64,000 nucleotides of DNA from Prevotella intermedia ATCC 25611 = DSM 20706 (lineage in GTDB: Bacteria > Bacteroidota > Bacteroidia > Bacteroidales > Bacteroidaceae): the NCBI RefSeq assembly GCF_001953955.1, contig NZ_CP019300.1:310001-374000 (forward strand), in the 5' to 3' direction. The stretch's first letter is position 1. Every line of letters begins with the position of its first letter. Position numbers and translations under genes: made by a program. Below are positions 61,353 through 64,000 of this stretch, piece after piece. The notes below the pieces were generated by a model. The model did no database searches, was not told the origin of the DNA, and saw nothing but the letters and a program-made list of their open reading frames with translations.

Positions 61353-64000
61353 CAATTACGGAGACAAGGGTGTAGTTCCCGTATTTTGTGGAAGCTATGT
61401 AAGTGGCACAGCTTTCTTTGTAACGCCAACACACCTGTTAACAGCAGGCCATGTAATAGCTGAGTATATTTTAGACAAAGAGGCAATGGTTGCAGTGGTT
61501 GTGGAAGAGGAGTACAAGGTTTGCCGCGTACTTGTACATCAAGCCAACCCTGATGTCGCTATTTTGGAATGTGTTGACTATATATGCCCTAATGAGTATG
61601 TACTGCCATTACTAGCCAGTAAGTTTAAAGAGAGTATTGATTTGTTGATAGTCGGGTATCCGAGAGAACTGGGAAACGGCGTGGATTATTTCGGGGTGAC
61701 TGTAAAAAATAGTCGGGAGAAAGCAGACCTTAAAGGGGGCTTTGACCGAATGGTTGTAAGAACTGACAGTTTTGGCTTCAATAGCTATGAAGGTTTTTCT
61801 GGGTCGCCAGTGATTAATGACTTCGGAATGGTTGTAGGTATAGAAACAGACCAACTCTACTATTCGTTAGGCTATCTTTCCATCGCAGCCATTAAAGAAC
61901 TGGTTGAAAAGGAAACAGAAATCAGAATAGAGGAGAATAACGATTTATATGATAACACCCCGTATGGTCTGAGAAGGAGTTATAACCACATACGAGAGCA
62001 CACTGCCGACATGCTCAAAACACGTTATAATGACAAGGTTCATGTAGAAAATGAGGAAGTAGAAAAGACAATACAGCGATTTTGCGGCTATGGATTTGAA
62101 GAGGAACGGGTTGAAATACATGATGAGTATAAGGCTTGGTATGATAAAATGGCTGGTGTCAGACTATCATATATTGATAGTATCACTCAACTTGTAAACT
62201 ATTTACAAGATGGAATTATCACAGATGGGGTCAAAGGCGAAATGGAGAAGCTATTTAATTTGAGGGATAGCGAAAAGAAACTCCATGCTGACCACAGTAA
62301 GGAGTTGCGATCCATTTATAAAAAGATATATACATGGCTTCGTAATAAGAGGTTATACGAAGAAAGACAATTTATGCACGTTAGTGGTACTGCTGGGTGC
62401 GGAAAGTCTCATTTGCTTTATAGGGAGGCTCTTGAAATAAGTAATTGCCAACGGATATATATGCTATTAGGTTCGGAATTTTCATCCTTGGAAGATCCAG
62501 AGAATACTATAGCACGTGTTATGGGGTGGAAAAGTAGTGATCCGCTTAAAGAACTGAATGATGAACTTGCACATGAAGAAGGGAAAACTGCAACTATCAT
62601 TATTGATGCTCTGAATGAAGGGGCGGGTACTCACTTTTGGATGGAGCAATTACCAATTCTAAAGAACAAGATTTCCCGTTACAGTCATCTGAAGATGATA
62701 GTATCGCTTAGGACGCTTTCGAAAGAAGACCAACTCAACGATATCCTGAGAGACGATTGGCATTCTTTGAGGGTAGAAGGTTTTAAGAACCGCAAAAAGG
62801 CAATCGGGAATTATTTCGAGGCATACGAGATTATGACGAACGAAGCACCATATACAAAAATAGCGGAATTCACCAATCCGTTATTTCTGAGAATGTTTTG
62901 TGAAACTTACTATAGTCAGACACAAGAAGAACGAGAGAAGGTATTAAGGCTTCCCATCTATAAGCGATATTTAGAAAAGCGTAACTACGAAATATCTGAC
63001 GGCGTGGATGAAGATGTAAAACGGGATATAACCAGCAAGTATATATTGTGGGTTGCACAACGCTCACTTGAACAGTTCCAATGTGATGACTTGCCAAGGC
63101 AATTGGCTTATAAGCGTTCTTATAAACTTTGTCCTTTCAGGACGTGGAAAAATAGCCTATTGAGAAACTGTCTAGAAGCCAATCTGCTTCGTGAATATAC
63201 TACTGAAAAAGATGACTTTGTAGATTTTGAGTTCGATTCGATGGGTGACTACTTGAAAGCAGAACGTCTGCTGAGCCGTAATTGTGATGACGGCGACCGC
63301 TTTAAGACACTCGTTAGAATATACGATAAAATGGATGCTGATTATAGTTCGAATCAAAATTGGCAGAAGAAACTTAATTTTGTAAAAGCCTTTCTGAGTG
63401 TATGGAACCCACCTGCAGCTATATGGCAAAAACCTGAGTTCATGAAAGGAAAACTGACGAGTCTATTGTTAAGCAGTATGCCTTTACGTAATCAGCGAGA
63501 TGAAGAGAATACACTTACTTCGGATATTATAGGGAGTATCCTTCAAAACAATCCTGACTATATCCAACCCGAACTTATATTGCAGAACATTGAACTGTAC
63601 AGTACGGGGCTGATGGATAAAGTACATGCTAAGTTGATGGATATGACTATGTCTGTGCGCGACTTGGCATGGACAACCAATGTGAACGGATTGTTCGATG
63701 GAGCGTATTATCAGGATCTTTTAGAACCTCTACAACTTACCTTGCAGCACGAAATAGAAACGTTGCTGACGGTTGAAATATGGATGCTGAGCACAAGTTT
63801 CCCTTATTTAAGGGCTTATATGATGAGGAAAGTGAAAGAACTATTATCAGAGCATGCAGACAAAACAAACGAAATGATAGTCAAGTTCCATGCTGTGAAT
63901 GACCCGTATATCCTATCAGGCCTATATACCGCGGTTTATGGTGTAATTGTCAGCGTTGACAAAGCTGATTTCAGCAGAGGTGTTGCAGAACAAATTTTAT
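61336..64000 (+). CDS. Trypsin-like peptidase fused to a STAND NTPase (partial, runs off the right edge)
   Basis: 888 codons are visible. Residues 1-190 are a trypsin-fold serine peptidase with the complete triad: His39 (LTAGH), Asp73 (NPDVAILE) and Ser155 (EGFSGSP). A linker follows, including LKTRYNDKVHVEN, which is like the pre-NTPase motif of Avs proteins. The STAND NTPase has Walker A GTAGCGKS (351-358), Walker B TIIIDALNE (Asp424) and VSLRT. The region after about residue 560 is helical and would be the sensor, with its end unseen. Inferred role: phage-triggered protease activation causing abortive infection. Confidence 0.85.
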   Translation, partial: MNLNIDNYGDKGVVPVFCGSYVSGTAFFVTPTHLLTAGHVIAEYILDKEAMVAVVVEEEYKVCRVLVHQANPDVAILECVDYICPNEYVLPLLASKFKESIDLLIVGYPRELGNGVDYFGVTVKNSREKADLKGGFDRMVVRTDSFGFNSYEGFSGSPVINDFGMVVGIETDQLYYSLGYLSIAAIKELVEKETEIRIEENNDLYDNTPYGLRRSYNHIREHTADMLKTRYNDKVHVENEEVEKTIQRFCGYGFEEERVEIHDEYKAWYDKMAGVRLSYIDSITQLVNYLQDGIITDGVKGEMEKLFNLRDSEKKLHADHSKELRSIYKKIYTWLRNKRLYEERQFMHVSGTAGCGKSHLLYREALEISNCQRIYMLLGSEFSSLEDPENTIARVMGWKSSDPLKELNDELAHEEGKTATIIIDALNEGAGTHFWMEQLPILKNKISRYSHLKMIVSLRTLSKEDQLNDILRDDWHSLRVEGFKNRKKAIGNYFEAYEIMTNEAPYTKIAEFTNPLFLRMFCETYYSQTQEEREKVLRLPIYKRYLEKRNYEISDGVDEDVKRDITSKYILWVAQRSLEQFQCDDLPRQLAYKRSYKLCPFRTWKNSLLRNCLEANLLREYTTEKDDFVDFEFDSMGDYLKAERLLSRNCDDGDRFKTLVRIYDKMDADYSSNQNWQKKLNFVKAFLSVWNPPAAIWQKPEFMKGKLTSLLLSSMPLRNQRDEENTLTSDIIGSILQNNPDYIQPELILQNIELYSTGLMDKVHAKLMDMTMSVRDLAWTTNVNGLFDGAYYQDLLEPLQLTLQHEIETLLTVEIWMLSTSFPYLRAYMMRKVKELLSEHADKTNEMIVKFHAVNDPYILSGLYTAVYGVIVSVDKADFSRGVAEQIL

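Larger units (their letters stand above)
54543..64000. mobile_element. Integrative element in a tRNA-Met gene (right end outside the window)
   Basis: The left boundary is the tRNA 3' fragment; a tyrosine recombinase gene follows 250 nt inside and points inward. Cargo genes are an unknown gene split by an IS982 copy, a DUF4143 ATPase and an MBL/trypsin-STAND defence-like operon. No transfer, relaxase or phage structural genes appear in the visible 9.5 kb. By the usual logic the complete tRNA should be rebuilt at the unseen right end. Confidence 0.8.

Overview
The window looks like a chromosome segment of a Bacteroidetes bacterium, most likely a Prevotella of the P. intermedia/nigrescens type. 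The evidence is Bacteroidetes-type promoters (TTTG about 20 nt upstream of TAnnTTTG), a BspA-like leucine-rich-repeat protein with a type IX secretion tail, several SPII lipoproteins, a three-gene fumarate reductase, a very long signal peptidase I and a TonB receptor. The genus is an inference; no rRNA or intact tRNA is present to confirm it.

Layout. Positions 1-54.1 kb are mostly core chromosome: cysS, pncB, a U32 peptidase/DoxX/SufE/SpoU operon, polA, a polyprenyl synthase, the block mnmG-apt-uvrC-dtd-MazG-like-deoC on the minus strand, DUF2851/thioesterase/dprA, a VanX-like dipeptidase, a THUMP-like methyltransferase, topoisomerase IV subunit B, an S41 protease, an LRR surface protein, ybeY, coaD, a clostripain-like lipoprotein, frdCAB, a PAP2 phosphatase, dapB-lepB-wbqC, and a TonB-receptor/lipoprotein locus that looks metal-related. 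Two consensus parS sites flank apt, suggesting that this is an origin-proximal, ParB-bound region.

From about 54.54 kb to the right edge lies an integrated element. Its left end is the 3' half of a tRNA-Met(CAT) gene. Next come a tyrosine recombinase whose first catalytic Arg is replaced, an unknown gene split by an IS982-family insertion (1025 bp, 18-bp inverted repeats, 7-bp target duplication; removing it restores one 429-codon reading frame), an AAA/DUF4143 ATPase, and a two-gene operon. That operon encodes a ComEC-like metallo-beta-lactamase-fold protein and a trypsin-like peptidase fused to a STAND NTPase, which runs off the window. It resembles AVAST type I anti-phage modules, with the protease and STAND parts joined in one chain.

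The most unusual structure outside coding regions is a set of four sequence-unrelated intergenic array families. Three have an exact 22-bp period (one of them with six dispersed copies, another with three) and one has an exact 24-bp period. In the largest family each 22-bp module keeps an AAAA...TTTT frame while a 7-bp core is exchanged and reordered between copies.
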